NCBI RefSeq assembly: GCF_030160455.1
Contig: NZ_BSOJ01000019.1
Coordinates: forward strand, 31,843-95,842
Reading direction: 5' to 3'
Origin: Limnobacter litoralis
GTDB taxonomy: Bacteria; Pseudomonadota; Gammaproteobacteria; Burkholderiales; Burkholderiaceae_B
DNA length: 64,000 bases
Shown: positions 56,018-64,000 of the stretch, piece after piece
How positions within the stretch are numbered: the stretch's first letter is position 1
How the letters are laid out: every line of letters begins with the position of its first letter
Notes under the pieces: model-generated
Database searches by the model: none
What the model was told of the DNA's origin: nothing
The model's input: the letters and a program-made list of their open reading frames with translations, nothing else
Made by a program: the position numbers and the translations under genes

Positions 56018-56021
56018 AGCA

Positions 56022-57257
56022 CTATTTCCTCACGCTTTGTTGGTTGGCCCATTTGCGGTACTTGCCGGTTTGGCGATTGGTTAAAAATTGCTGCAAAGCC
56101 AGCGCCCAGGCGGGGTTGACTTGTGGGTTGGGCAGCAGTCCTTTGCTCATTCTTCTCAATTGATATTTGACCATGGCCATCACGCCCAGCGAGGCCAGGG
56201 TTTTGTTGTTCCAGGTGATGGGTCGCATTTCAGGCACAGGGTCTTCGCCCCGCTTCCAGGCATTGGGCAAATTAGGGTTAATGGCCAAGGCCGTGCCCAT
56301 GCCCACCATGTCGATGCCGCTGTTCAGCACTTCTTGGGCAACGGCCAGTCGGCGAATACCCCCTGTGACCATCAAGGGCACCGTGGCCACCTTGGCAATC
56401 TCGCGGGCAAATTCCAGAAAATAGGCCTCGCGGGCCAGGGTTCGGCCATCCCGAGACTGACCTTGCATGGCAGGGGCCTCGTAGCTGCCACCGGACAATT
56501 CGATCAAATCCACCTTCATGTCATTCAGCATCTTGACCACCTCGGCTGCGTCTTGCTCGCTGAAACCGCCCCGCTGAAAATCGGCGGAATTCAATTTGAC
56601 CGCCACGGCAAAACCGGGGCGGACCACTGTTCTGATTTCACGAACAATGTTCAACAACAACCTGGACCGGTTTTCTAGAGAGCCACCCCATTCGTCGTCT
56701 CGGTGGTTGGAGATGGGCGAGAGAAACTGGCTCAGCAGGTAACCGTGCGCAGCATGCACTTGCACCCCGTCAAAGCCTGCAGCCTCTGCCAGCTTCGCGG
56801 TGTTGACGAAGCGGCGCTGAATGTCCGCAATGTCGTCTGCGCTCATGGCTTTGGGCACCCAAAACCGCTTGGAGAACTTGCCCATGTCGAGCGCCACCGC
56901 CGAGGGTGCCAGCGTGGGCTGCCCCAGGTTGAGCTGCATTTGACGTCCGGGGTGATTGATCTGCATCCAGATTTTGGCCCCCCCAGCCTTGGCGGTGTCG
57001 GCCCACACTTTGAAGCGCGGCAGATGCGCGTCGCTGTCCAAAACCACGCCACCAGGGCCTGTCATGGCCGTGGGGCTGACCATCACGTTGCCGGTGAGCA
57101 TCAAACCCACGCCGCCAACAGCCCAAGCCTTGTAAAGCTTCAGCAATTCGTCAGATGGCAAATGCTGCGCATCGGCCATGTTTTCTTCCATGGCGGCCTT
57201 GGCAACGCGATTGGGGATGCTTGTGCCATTGGGCAGGTGCAAGGGTTCAAAAAGCAT
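56022..57257 (-). CDS. NADH:flavin oxidoreductase (old yellow enzyme family), paralogue 2
   Basis: A 411-residue paralogue of the enzyme at 51.9 kb: INHPGRQMQLNLGQP, the substrate His pair VHAAHGYLLSQFLSP and GGSLENRSRLLLNIVREI. The two share long identical blocks, so they arose by duplication. It is divergent from a second broken SDR gene, with 109 bp between them, and cotranscribed with the DUF2784 gene. Confidence 0.9.
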   Translation of the reverse strand: MLFEPLHLPNGTSIPNRVAKAAMEENMADAQHLPSDELLKLYKAWAVGGVGLMLTGNVMVSPTAMTGPGGVVLDSDAHLPRFKVWADTAKAGGAKIWMQINHPGRQMQLNLGQPTLAPSAVALDMGKFSKRFWVPKAMSADDIADIQRRFVNTAKLAEAAGFDGVQVHAAHGYLLSQFLSPISNHRDDEWGGSLENRSRLLLNIVREIRTVVRPGFAVAVKLNSADFQRGGFSEQDAAEVVKMLNDMKVDLIELSGGSYEAPAMQGQSRDGRTLAREAYFLEFAREIAKVATVPLMVTGGIRRLAVAQEVLNSGIDMVGMGTALAINPNLPNAWKRGEDPVPEMRPITWNNKTLASLGVMAMVKYQLRRMSKGLLPNPQVNPAWALALQQFLTNRQTGKYRKWANQQSVRK

Positions 57258-57366
57258 GGTTCTTCCCTGTGGGTTTCGTCATTGGTGTTGAATTTACCTG
57301 AATTGGCGCATTTAAACTGAACGTCAGACTCAAGAAGAAAACAACATCAATATTGTGTGGGCAACC

Positions 57367-58200
57367 ATGACAGTCGGAGACAACATCAAAACCATTTTCA
57401 TCACGGGCGCCAGCCGTGGCATAGGCCGTGAAATCGCGCTGAAATTCGCACGTGAAGGCGCACGCATTGCGATTGCCGCCAAGTCCAGCGAACCCAATCC
57501 GAAATTGCCAGGCACCATTCACTCCGTGGCACGTGAAATTGAATAAGCAGGCGGAGAGGCCCTGCCCATTGCAACCGACGCCCGAAGTGAAGAAGCCTTG
57601 CAGGCGGCCATTTCCGCCACGCTGGACAAATGGGGGGGTCTGGATGTGCTGATTAACAACGCCGGTTTTTTGGGGGTCACGCCATTGGCCGCCACTGAAA
57701 CCAAAAAATTCGACCTGATGCACGCGCTGAACACCCGGGCACCGCTGATTACAATGCGAAGCTGCTTTGAAGCCCTGAAACTCAGCAAAGGCACGGTGCT
57801 GAACCTGTGCCCGCCCCTGAACCTGGACCCGGGCTGGCTGGGGGCATTTGTGCCTTACACCACCACAAAGTACGGCATGACCTTACTGAGCATGGGCTTT
57901 CAGGAAGAAGTGAAAAAGACGGGTATTGCAGTGAAAACGCTGTGGCCCGCCACATTGATCGCAACTGCGGCAGTGGGCATGGTGGCAGGCGAACAAGGCC
58001 TGGCTATGTCCAGAAAGCCTACGATTATGGCCGATGCCGCCCACGCGCTGATCAAGCAGCGTGACCGGTTTGCCGAAAAAGTAAGTTGGCTGGATGAAGA
58101 AGTGCTCGGCCTGCTGGGTGAGACTGACTTCACGAAATACGCGAATGTGCCGGCCAATGCCGCGCACATTCAACGTGACTTCTACATCGGCAAATTTTAG
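57367..58200 (+). pseudogene. SDR (HSDL2-like) with an in-frame TAA
   Basis: From ATG 57367 the frame encodes TIFITGASRGIGREIALKF and continues to SVAREIE, then TAA (57544-57546), then AGGEALPIATDARSEEA in the same frame. The catalytic part (LINNAGFLGVTP, YTTTKYGMTLLSMG) is complete to 58200. In homologues the stop position is a Lys, Gln or Glu codon, one base away from TAA. Split proteins of 59 and at most 200 residues would not carry a whole nucleotide site. Same ambiguity as the SDR at 53.2 kb: sequence error or true inactivation. Confidence 0.83.
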
Positions 58201-58221
58201 TGGCCTGAGTGACGAGAGACT

Positions 58222-59781
58222 TTAGTGGCGGATGAGGTGGTCAAACGCGGCCAACGCTGCCTTTGAACCTTCACCCATGGCGATGATGATTTGCTTGTAA
58301 GGCGCGGTGGTGCAGTCGCCTGCCGCAAACACGCCGTCCAGGCTGGTTTTGCCGTGGGCATCCACTTCAACCTCGCCCCGTGGGCTGAGTGCCACCGTGC
58401 CCTTCAGCCAGTCGGTGTTGGGCAGCAGGCCAATTTGCACAAAAATGCCTTCCAGCTCAACGGTGTGGGTTTCATCCGTTGTGCGGTCGCGGTACACCAG
58501 GCCGTTGACCTTGGTGCCATCGCCGGTCACCTCGGTGGTTAGCGCATTCAAAATCACCTTGACGTTGGGCAGGCTGTTCAGCTTGTTTTGCAGCACAGCG
58601 TCTGCACGCAGTTTGCTGTCAAATTCAAACAGGGTGACATGGCTCACAATGCCAGCCAGGTCGATGGCGGCCTCAACACCGCTGTTGCCACCGCCGATGA
58701 CTGCCACGCGTTTGCCCTTGTAAAGGGGGCCATCGCAATGGGGGCAATACGCCACACCTTTGTTGCGGTATTCCGCTTCGCCGGGCACATTCATTTCGCG
58801 CCAGCGCGCTCCGGTGCTCAAAATCACGGTTTTACTGGTCAGCTTGGCACCGTTTTCCAGCGTTACAGCCAGTTTGCCGTCGTCTGTGCGGGCCAGTGCA
58901 TTGGCCTTTTGCAAATTCATGATGTCCACGTCGTAGGTCTTGACGTGTTCTTCCAGATGGGCCACCAGTTTGGGGCCTTCTGTTTCCTTCACCGAAATGA
59001 AGTTTTCAATGCTGAGCGTGTCCAAAACCTGGCCGCCGAATCGTTCGGTCAACACGCCGGTTTTCACGCCCTTGCGAGCGGCGTACACGGCTGCGGCTGC
59101 GCCAGCAGGGCCACCGCCCACAATCAGCACATCAAACTCGCCTTTGGCGTTCAACTTCTCAGCGTCTTTTTCGGCGGCATTGGTGTCAAGCCTTGCCACA
59201 ATTTCTTCCAGCAGCATGCGGCCTGAACCAAACAATTCGCCGGCCTGATCAAACACGGCGGGCACAGCCATCACTTTGCGCTCTTCCACCAGGCTCTGGA
59301 ACATGCCACCGTCAATCATGACGTGGCTGAATGCCGGGTTGAGCGCTGCAATGGTGTTGAAGGCTTGAACCACGTCGGGGCAGTTGTGGCAACTCAGCGA
59401 GATCACGGTTTCAAAATGACCGCCCTGTGCGGGTGCTTTCAAGCCTTTGATTTGTTCGATGACTTCCGGGGCCACCTTGGGTGGATGCCCACCCACGTGC
59501 AACAGCGCCAGCAGCAAGGATGTGAATTCATGCCCCATGGGCAACCCGGCAAAACGCACGCGCCCTGCTTCACCAGCCTTGGCCACGGCAAACGAGGGGC
59601 GCACTGCGTGGTCGCCATCCAGCTTGACTGTCACCTTGTCTGAACATTCCGCAATCTCCAGCACCAGCGCTTCCATGTCGCGGCCTTTGGCGCTGTTGTC
59701 GAGCGAAGCCACCAACTCAATGGGGTGACGAAGCATTTGCAGGTAGGTTTTCAGTTGCTGTTTGATGTTGGCGTCTAGCAT
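58222..59781 (-). CDS. ahpF: Alkyl hydroperoxide reductase subunit F
   Basis: 519 residues from ATG 59781 (GGAG 7 nt upstream). Glutaredoxin-like N-terminal part with the redox pair [17 protein letters not shown] reductase core with [19 protein letters not shown]; second CxxC in [17 protein letters not shown] site [19 protein letters not shown]; end motif [15 protein letters not shown]. It reduces AhpC. Transcribed after ahpC with ~100 bp between. Confidence 0.97.
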   Translation of the reverse strand: MLDANIKQQLKTYLQMLRHPIELVASLDNSAKGRDMEALVLEIAECSDKVTVKLDGDHAVRPSFAVAKAGEAGRVRFAGLPMGHEFTSLLLALLHVGGHPPKVAPEVIEQIKGLKAPAQGGHFETVISLSCHNCPDVVQAFNTIAALNPAFSHVMIDGGMFQSLVEERKVMAVPAVFDQAGELFGSGRMLLEEIVARLDTNAAEKDAEKLNAKGEFDVLIVGGGPAGAAAAVYAARKGVKTGVLTERFGGQVLDTLSIENFISVKETEGPKLVAHLEEHVKTYDVDIMNLQKANALARTDDGKLAVTLENGAKLTSKTVILSTGARWREMNVPGEAEYRNKGVAYCPHCDGPLYKGKRVAVIGGGNSGVEAAIDLAGIVSHVTLFEFDSKLRADAVLQNKLNSLPNVKVILNALTTEVTGDGTKVNGLVYRDRTTDETHTVELEGIFVQIGLLPNTDWLKGTVALSPRGEVEVDAHGKTSLDGVFAAGDCTTAPYKQIIIAMGEGSKAALAAFDHLIRH

Positions 59782-59882
59782 GAGGGCACTCCGGGGGTAC
59801 TGCGGGGGAATTTGGTTTGAAACAGGCCGCCGCATTGGGGCAGCGGCCTTTTCAGTGCATTGACGGTTAAACCGCGCAATGA

Positions 59883-60446
59883 TTACAGCTTGCCAACCAG
59901 GTCCAGTGAAGGAGTCAGGGCGGCGTCGCCTTCTTTCCACTTGGCTGGGCAAGCCTGGCCTGGGTTTTTGGCGATGTACTGGGCAGCCTGGATCTTGCGT
60001 TTCAGTTCAGATGCGTCACGGCCGATGCCCAGGTCATGCACTTCCATGACTTTGATGATGCCGTTGGGGTCCATCACGAAAGTGGCGCGCAGTGCCAAAC
60101 CTTCTTCTTCAATCATCACGCCGAAGTTGCGTGTGATCTGGCCTGTGGGGTCGCCGATCATTGGGAAACGCACTTTGGCGATTGTTTCTGTGGCGTCGGC
60201 CCAGGCTTTGTGCACAAAGTGGGTGTCTGTAGACACGGAAAACACTTCCACGCCCATGGCTTTCAGTTCTTCGTACTGGTCAGCCAGGTCGCCCAGTTCA
60301 GTGGGGCACACGAATGTGAAGTCGGCTGGGTAAAAGAAGAACACGGACCACTTGCCCTTGACATCTGCTTCGGTCAGATTGATTTCTTTGCCGTTGCAGT
60401 AAGCAGTGGCCTTGAAGGGTTTGATTTCTGTGTTGATCAATGACAT
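59883..60446 (-). CDS. ahpC: Alkyl hydroperoxide reductase subunit C (peroxiredoxin)
   Basis: A 187-residue typical 2-Cys peroxiredoxin: peroxidatic Cys47 in [11 protein letters not shown], resolving Cys166 in [11 protein letters not shown] 60446 with AGGAAG upstream. The AT-rich 150 bp between it and the divergent flavoprotein gene could carry an OxyR site, but I do not see a convincing full site. Confidence 0.97.
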   Translation of the reverse strand: MSLINTEIKPFKATAYCNGKEINLTEADVKGKWSVFFFYPADFTFVCPTELGDLADQYEELKAMGVEVFSVSTDTHFVHKAWADATETIAKVRFPMIGDPTGQITRNFGVMIEEEGLALRATFVMDPNGIIKVMEVHDLGIGRDASELKRKIQAAQYIAKNPGQACPAKWKEGDAALTPSLDLVGKL

Positions 60447-60598
60447 GTTGCTGCTTCCTATTGCGAAACGAAGTTCAATAAATTTGAGAAATCGAAGTGT
60501 ACCCAATGTCGTCTTGATCGTGAAATTTAATTATGAAATTGAACAAATAAATTTTTGCTATCATTGGGTCACAATCCGGAAACAAACCCAAAACCTGC

Positions 60599-61843
60599 AT
60601 GAACCACACCCCAAAACCCAGCGCAGCCATCATCGGCGGCGGCCCGGCAGGCCTGATGGCGGCTGAAGTGCTTGCCATGGCCGGTGTACAAGTGGATGTG
60701 TACGACGCCATGCCGTCTGTGGGCCGCAAATTCTTGTTGGCAGGTATTGGCGGCCTGAACATCACCCACAGCGAAGAGTTCAGTCTGTTTTGCAGCCGCT
60801 ATGGTGAACAACAAAGCGACTTGCAAACGTGTTTGGATGCTTTCACACCCATGCAGCTGTGCAACTGGATTCACGACCTGGGGGTGGACACTTTTGTAGG
60901 CTCGTCAGGGCGGGTTTTTCCGACGGAAATGAAAGCGGCCCCACTGCTGCGCGCCTGGTTGCATCGCCTGCGCAGCCATGGGGTTCGAATTCATGTGCGC
61001 ACGCGCTGGCTGGGTTGGCACGCGGAGGGTGGTTTGCGCATGTCGGGCCCCGAAGGTGAATATCGCATCCACCCGCAAGCCACCGTGTTTGCGCTGGGTG
61101 GTGCAAGCTGGCCCAAGCTGGGTTCAGACGGCAGCTGGAAACCATTGTTTGAAGCCCAAGGCGTCAACGTAGCGTCGCTTGAAAGCGCCAATTGTGGCTT
61201 TGAAGTGCACTGGAGCGACTACCTGCGGGAACGTTACGCGGGCACCCCCCTGAAAAACATCGCCATGCAAGTTCAAGGCCCCGACGGGCAGTTGCACCAC
61301 AAAGCGGGAGAAGCGCTGCTGAGTGCCCATGGTCTGGAAGGCAGCCTGGTTTACGCCTTTTCAAGAACCATTCGACATACCATTGCACAGCAAGGCCAAG
61401 CCACTGTGTGGCTCGACTTGTTGCCCAATACGTCACGCGACAAAATTCTTCACGAACTCATCCGCAAGCGCGCGGGCCATTCACTGCCACATGTGCTGAA
61501 AACCAAACTCGGCATATCCGGCGTGAAACTGGCGCTGGTTCACGAACACCTGGGTAAAGTGCAGACTGAGGATCAAGCCACACTGGCAGACACCTTGAAA
61601 GCACTGCCAATTACTTTGACCACGCCCCGCCCCATTGCAGAGGCCATCAGCACGGCAGGCGGTGTTCGGTTCGACAATCTGAACCCTCACTTCATGTTAA
61701 AGAACCAGCCCGGTCACTTTGTGGCCGGTGAAATGCTGGATTGGGATGCCCCAACCGGCGGATACCTGTTGACTGCTTGCTTGGCCACAGGGCTCGCCGC
61801 TGGCAAGGGTGCGCTGCAGTGGATCAAGCAGTCTGCAAACTGA
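60599..61843 (+). CDS. HI0933-like flavoprotein (TIGR03862 type)
   Basis: A 414-residue FAD-dependent protein: AAIIGGGPAGLMAAEVLAMA at the N terminus, GRKFLLAGIGGLNITHSEE, GSSGRVFPTEMKAAPLLRAW, and the C-terminal GEMLDWDAPTGGYLLTACLA FAD loop. This agrees with the TIGR03862 group; no reaction is assigned. It overlaps the convergent dehydrogenase gene by 20 bp. Confidence 0.88.
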   Translation: MNHTPKPSAAIIGGGPAGLMAAEVLAMAGVQVDVYDAMPSVGRKFLLAGIGGLNITHSEEFSLFCSRYGEQQSDLQTCLDAFTPMQLCNWIHDLGVDTFVGSSGRVFPTEMKAAPLLRAWLHRLRSHGVRIHVRTRWLGWHAEGGLRMSGPEGEYRIHPQATVFALGGASWPKLGSDGSWKPLFEAQGVNVASLESANCGFEVHWSDYLRERYAGTPLKNIAMQVQGPDGQLHHKAGEALLSAHGLEGSLVYAFSRTIRHTIAQQGQATVWLDLLPNTSRDKILHELIRKRAGHSLPHVLKTKLGISGVKLALVHEHLGKVQTEDQATLADTLKALPITLTTPRPIAEAISTAGGVRFDNLNPHFMLKNQPGHFVAGEMLDWDAPTGGYLLTACLATGLAAGKGALQWIKQSAN

Positions 61844-63452
61844 AATTGCGGGCCAGGGCTTCAGCCACTTCAATGCCGTCCACACCGGCCGACAAAATAC
61901 CCCCGGCGTAGCTGGCACCCTCACCCGCCGGGTACAGCCCTTTCACGTTCAGGCTTTGATAATCCTCACCACGTGGAATGCGCACGGGCGATGAAGTTCG
62001 CGTCTCAACCCCGGTCAACACGGCGTCGCGCAAATCAAAGCCTTTGATTTTTTTACCGAATGCGGGCAAAGCCTCGCGCATGGCCGTGATGGCGTATTCT
62101 GGCAAGGCGTCAGCCAGATCGGTTAGATGCACCCCTGGCTTGTACGAGGGAATGACCGACCCGAATTCGGTGGACGCCCTGCCCGCGATGAAGTCGCCCA
62201 CCAACTGGCCAGGTGCTTCATAATTGCTGCCCCCCATGACGAACGCATTCGATTCAAGCCTGCGCTGAAAGTCCACGCCTGCCAGCGGGCCGCCCGGATA
62301 ATCGGCGGGTGAAATGCCGACCACAATGCCTGCATTGGCATTGCGCTCATTGCGCGAATATTGGCTCATGCCATTGGTGACCACGCGATTCGTCTCCGAC
62401 GTGGCCGCCACCACGGTGCCACCCGGGCACATGCAAAAGCTGTACACAGACCTGCCGTTGCTGGCGTGGTGCACCAGTTTGTAATCTGCAGCCCCCAGCA
62501 AGGGGTGGCCTGCGTGCTGGCCCAAGCGGGCCCGATCGATCAGACTTTGCGGGTGCTCAATGCGAAAGCCCACTGAAAAAGGCTTGGCGTCCATGCGCAC
62601 ACCGCGCTGGTGCAAAATCGCAAAGGTGTCGCGTGAACTGTGTCCCAGGGCCAGCACCACATGGTCTGCACGCAACTCGTAACTGCTGCCGTCTTGCTGG
62701 TTTTGCACGGTCAGCCCGCGAATGTGGCCGTCTTCAATGTGAAAGTCAGTCACGCGTTGCTGAAAGCGGATTTCTCCACCCATGGCGATGATTTGCTCGC
62801 GCATGTTTTCAACCACCTTCACCAGGCGGAAAGTGCCAATGTGCGGTTTGCTGACCAGCAGAATTTCCTCTGGGGCACCCGCCTTCACGAATTCAGTCAT
62901 TACCTTTCGACCCAAAAAGCGAGGGTCTTTGATTTGGCTGTACAGCTTGCCGTCTGAAAAGGTGCCTGCACCGCCTTCGCCAAACTGCACATTCGATTCA
63001 GGGTTCAGCACCTTTTTACGCCACAGGCCCCAAGTGTCTTTCGTGCGTTCACGCACGGGCTTGCCACGTTCCAGCACAATCGGCTTAAAACCCATCTGCG
63101 CCAGCACCAGCGCTGCAAAAATACCGCAAGGGCCAAAGCCGATCACCACGGGTCGCACCTCGGGCGCAGTCGCCAGCTGGGTCACAAGCCGATAAGCCAT
63201 GTCGGGTGCGGGGCGAATGTGGGGGTTCGTGCTGAATTTTTTCAGCAGGCGCGCCTCCAGCTGGGCACTGGCCAGCGCCACATCGGCAATGTAAACCAAC
63301 ATCAGCTTTTGCTTGCGGGCGTCGTAACTGCGTTTGTACACCGTGAAGGTGTGAAGGTCAGTCGGGGCAATGCCTAGCGTCTTGACGATCAGGGCGGGCA
63401 AGGCGTCTTCGGGGTGGTCAAGCGGCAGCTTGAGTTCGGACAAGCGAATCAT
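61824..63452 (-). CDS. FAD-dependent dehydrogenase (COG2509-like)
   Basis: 542 residues from ATG 63452, where the family start MIRLSELKLPLDHPEDAL begins; the longer open frame upstream is not likely to be coding. FAD motif PVVIGFGPCGIFAALVLAQ, then NVQFGEGGAGTFSDGKLYSQ and the late VKGLYPAGEGASYAGGI. The N-terminal ~100 residues form the extra domain typical of this group. Unknown substrate. Confidence 0.88.
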   Translation of the reverse strand: MIRLSELKLPLDHPEDALPALIVKTLGIAPTDLHTFTVYKRSYDARKQKLMLVYIADVALASAQLEARLLKKFSTNPHIRPAPDMAYRLVTQLATAPEVRPVVIGFGPCGIFAALVLAQMGFKPIVLERGKPVRERTKDTWGLWRKKVLNPESNVQFGEGGAGTFSDGKLYSQIKDPRFLGRKVMTEFVKAGAPEEILLVSKPHIGTFRLVKVVENMREQIIAMGGEIRFQQRVTDFHIEDGHIRGLTVQNQQDGSSYELRADHVVLALGHSSRDTFAILHQRGVRMDAKPFSVGFRIEHPQSLIDRARLGQHAGHPLLGAADYKLVHHASNGRSVYSFCMCPGGTVVAATSETNRVVTNGMSQYSRNERNANAGIVVGISPADYPGGPLAGVDFQRRLESNAFVMGGSNYEAPGQLVGDFIAGRASTEFGSVIPSYKPGVHLTDLADALPEYAITAMREALPAFGKKIKGFDLRDAVLTGVETRTSSPVRIPRGEDYQSLNVKGLYPAGEGASYAGGILSAGVDGIEVAEALARNFSLQTA

Positions 63453-63516
63453 GGGGGCGGGTACCTTGCGGATCTGTTTTTCGGATCTAAGGGCGCATTT
63501 TATGCGTTTGCCCAAC

Positions 63517-63669
63517 TTATTGCGAGTGCAGCGTACCCGCAAACAACCCAGGCGGTTTGCAACTGTCGAATTCATAGTCCACACACACCTTTACAAGTTC
63601 CAACCACTCCATAGAGTGACCTGTTAGCCACTCGTTAATAGCGTGGGTATCATCTTCGTCATTCAACAC
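63517..63669 (-). CDS. Possible 50-residue acidic protein
   Basis: A GTG at 63669 opens a short frame (VLNDEDDTHAINEWLTGHS ... FAGTLHSQ) that reads like real coding sequence: acidic with several Trp and balanced composition. No Shine-Dalgarno is seen, and the frame also extends upstream of the GTG, so it may be the end of a larger broken gene. Its AT-rich codon use resembles that of the lysozyme-like gene opposite rather than the rest of the window. Confidence 0.3.
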   Translation of the reverse strand: MLNDEDDTHAINEWLTGHSMEWLELVKVCVDYEFDSCKPPGLFAGTLHSQ

Positions 63670-63685
63670 CGAGCACCGTTCAAGA

Positions 63686-63937
63686 ATGATATCCGCATAC
63701 GAGCTTTCCCTCTTGAAACAGAAATGTATTCAATACGAGGACAATGTGCCTTGGCTGTATTTGGATGTGAACGGCAATGTGACCATCGGCATTGGACACC
63801 TTGTGGCGAATGAACGTCTTGCGTGCGGAATTGACTTCTCAAGCAATAACGAAAAGCCTGCTACAAACGATGAAATCACGGAAGCTTTTAAAGCAATAAA
63901 GAAATGTCAATTTGGACAAAATTATCCGGCCAGCTGA
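63686..63937 (+). CDS. T4-lysozyme-like (GH24-type) protein, short or truncated
   Basis: An 83-residue protein with the segment QYEDNVPWLYLDVNGNVTIG and then IGHLV. Glu18, Asp27 and Thr33 are spaced E-8-D-5-T exactly as the catalytic triad of T4 lysozyme. The family usually needs ~150 residues; here the frame stops after the first lobe (NYPAS), so the protein is probably truncated or has lost its C-terminal lobe. No signal peptide. Base use is AT-rich compared with the window. It may come from a phage or a secretion-system effector. Confidence 0.65.
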   Translation: MISAYELSLLKQKCIQYEDNVPWLYLDVNGNVTIGIGHLVANERLACGIDFSSNNEKPATNDEITEAFKAIKKCQFGQNYPAS

Positions 63938-64000
63938 CCTTGCCCCTGAAAGATGGACTCGTTAACTGGAGTGTTTTTATACTTTGGTTAAAGGAGAAAT
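63904..64000 (+). CDS. Partial ORF at the window edge
   Basis: An ATG at 63904, inside the end of the lysozyme-like ORF but in another frame, reads MSIWTKLSGQLTLP onward with a hydrophobic stretch (WSVFILWL) to the window end. It might be an independent small membrane protein or the continuation of the lysozyme-like gene after a frameshift. Too short to judge. Confidence 0.25.
   Translation, partial: MSIWTKLSGQLTLPLKDGLVNWSVFILWLKEK

Noticed and set aside
60500..60598. OxyR operator between ahpC and the divergent flavoprotein gene
   Set aside because: Only one CTATCATT-like part is seen; the four-half-site pattern is not recognisable by eye.

Overview
The window reads as chromosomal DNA of a betaproteobacterium, most likely Burkholderiales. 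This rests on the dnaX-ybaB-recR order with the 4.5S RNA gene just upstream of dnaX, the trxA-rho pair, a fused indolepyruvate oxidoreductase, a CaiB-type CoA transferase gene, liv-type amino-acid uptake, and a TctD/TctE-like pair. A freshwater Limnobacter-like organism would fit, but the genus is a guess. Coding density is high and most genes are ordinary housekeeping or metabolic genes.

Left part (1-17.5 kb): the 5' part of a polyphosphate kinase 2 gene overlaps a fused indolepyruvate:ferredoxin oxidoreductase, followed by an EcsC-family gene. A complete-looking Tad/Flp pilus operon follows (5.1-14.1 kb): two near-identical Flp pilins behind a structured leader, a TadE pseudopilin, RcpC, secretin RcpA, TadZ, the TadA ATPase, TadB, TadC, lipoprotein TadD and a small DUF3613 protein. 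Many junctions are ATGA overlaps. No prepilin peptidase gene lies in the cluster. A soluble histidine kinase, a catalytically degenerate HD-GYP protein, a small unknown protein, DsbB and an orphan Hpt-like protein come next.

Middle part (17.5-44.5 kb): transaldolase; the dnaX-ybaB-recR-CoA transferase operon with the SRP RNA gene; an AddAB-like helicase-nuclease pair; thioredoxin; Rho; a sodium:solute symporter with its DUF4212 small subunit; tRNA-guanine transglycosylase; a flavin reductase; a chemoreceptor; and a liv ABC operon in which livG carries a homopolymer frameshift and livF has an Arg in place of the Walker A Lys. An MHS-type MFS transporter and an EamA exporter follow.

A 950-bp gene-free interval (44.48-45.43 kb) is packed with repeats: a 77-bp tandem repeat, seven copies of an 8-bp unit, a 47-bp duplication, a 23-bp inverted repeat, and two opposed copies of an ~80-nt bulged hairpin whose apical stems differ in sequence but both pair. 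This is the most unexplained part of the window.

Right part (45.4-64 kb): pyrF, a TctDE-like two-component system, phoH-ybeY, tRNA-Lys, a Fic-domain protein behind two AT-rich dyads, a flavodoxin-like gene, two old-yellow-enzyme paralogues each next to an SDR gene broken by one in-frame stop codon, a CDF metal transporter divergent from a His/charged periplasmic protein, ahpF/ahpC, and two FAD-dependent oxidoreductases. At the right edge the base composition turns AT-rich, with a short T4-lysozyme-like gene that may be the border of an acquired segment.
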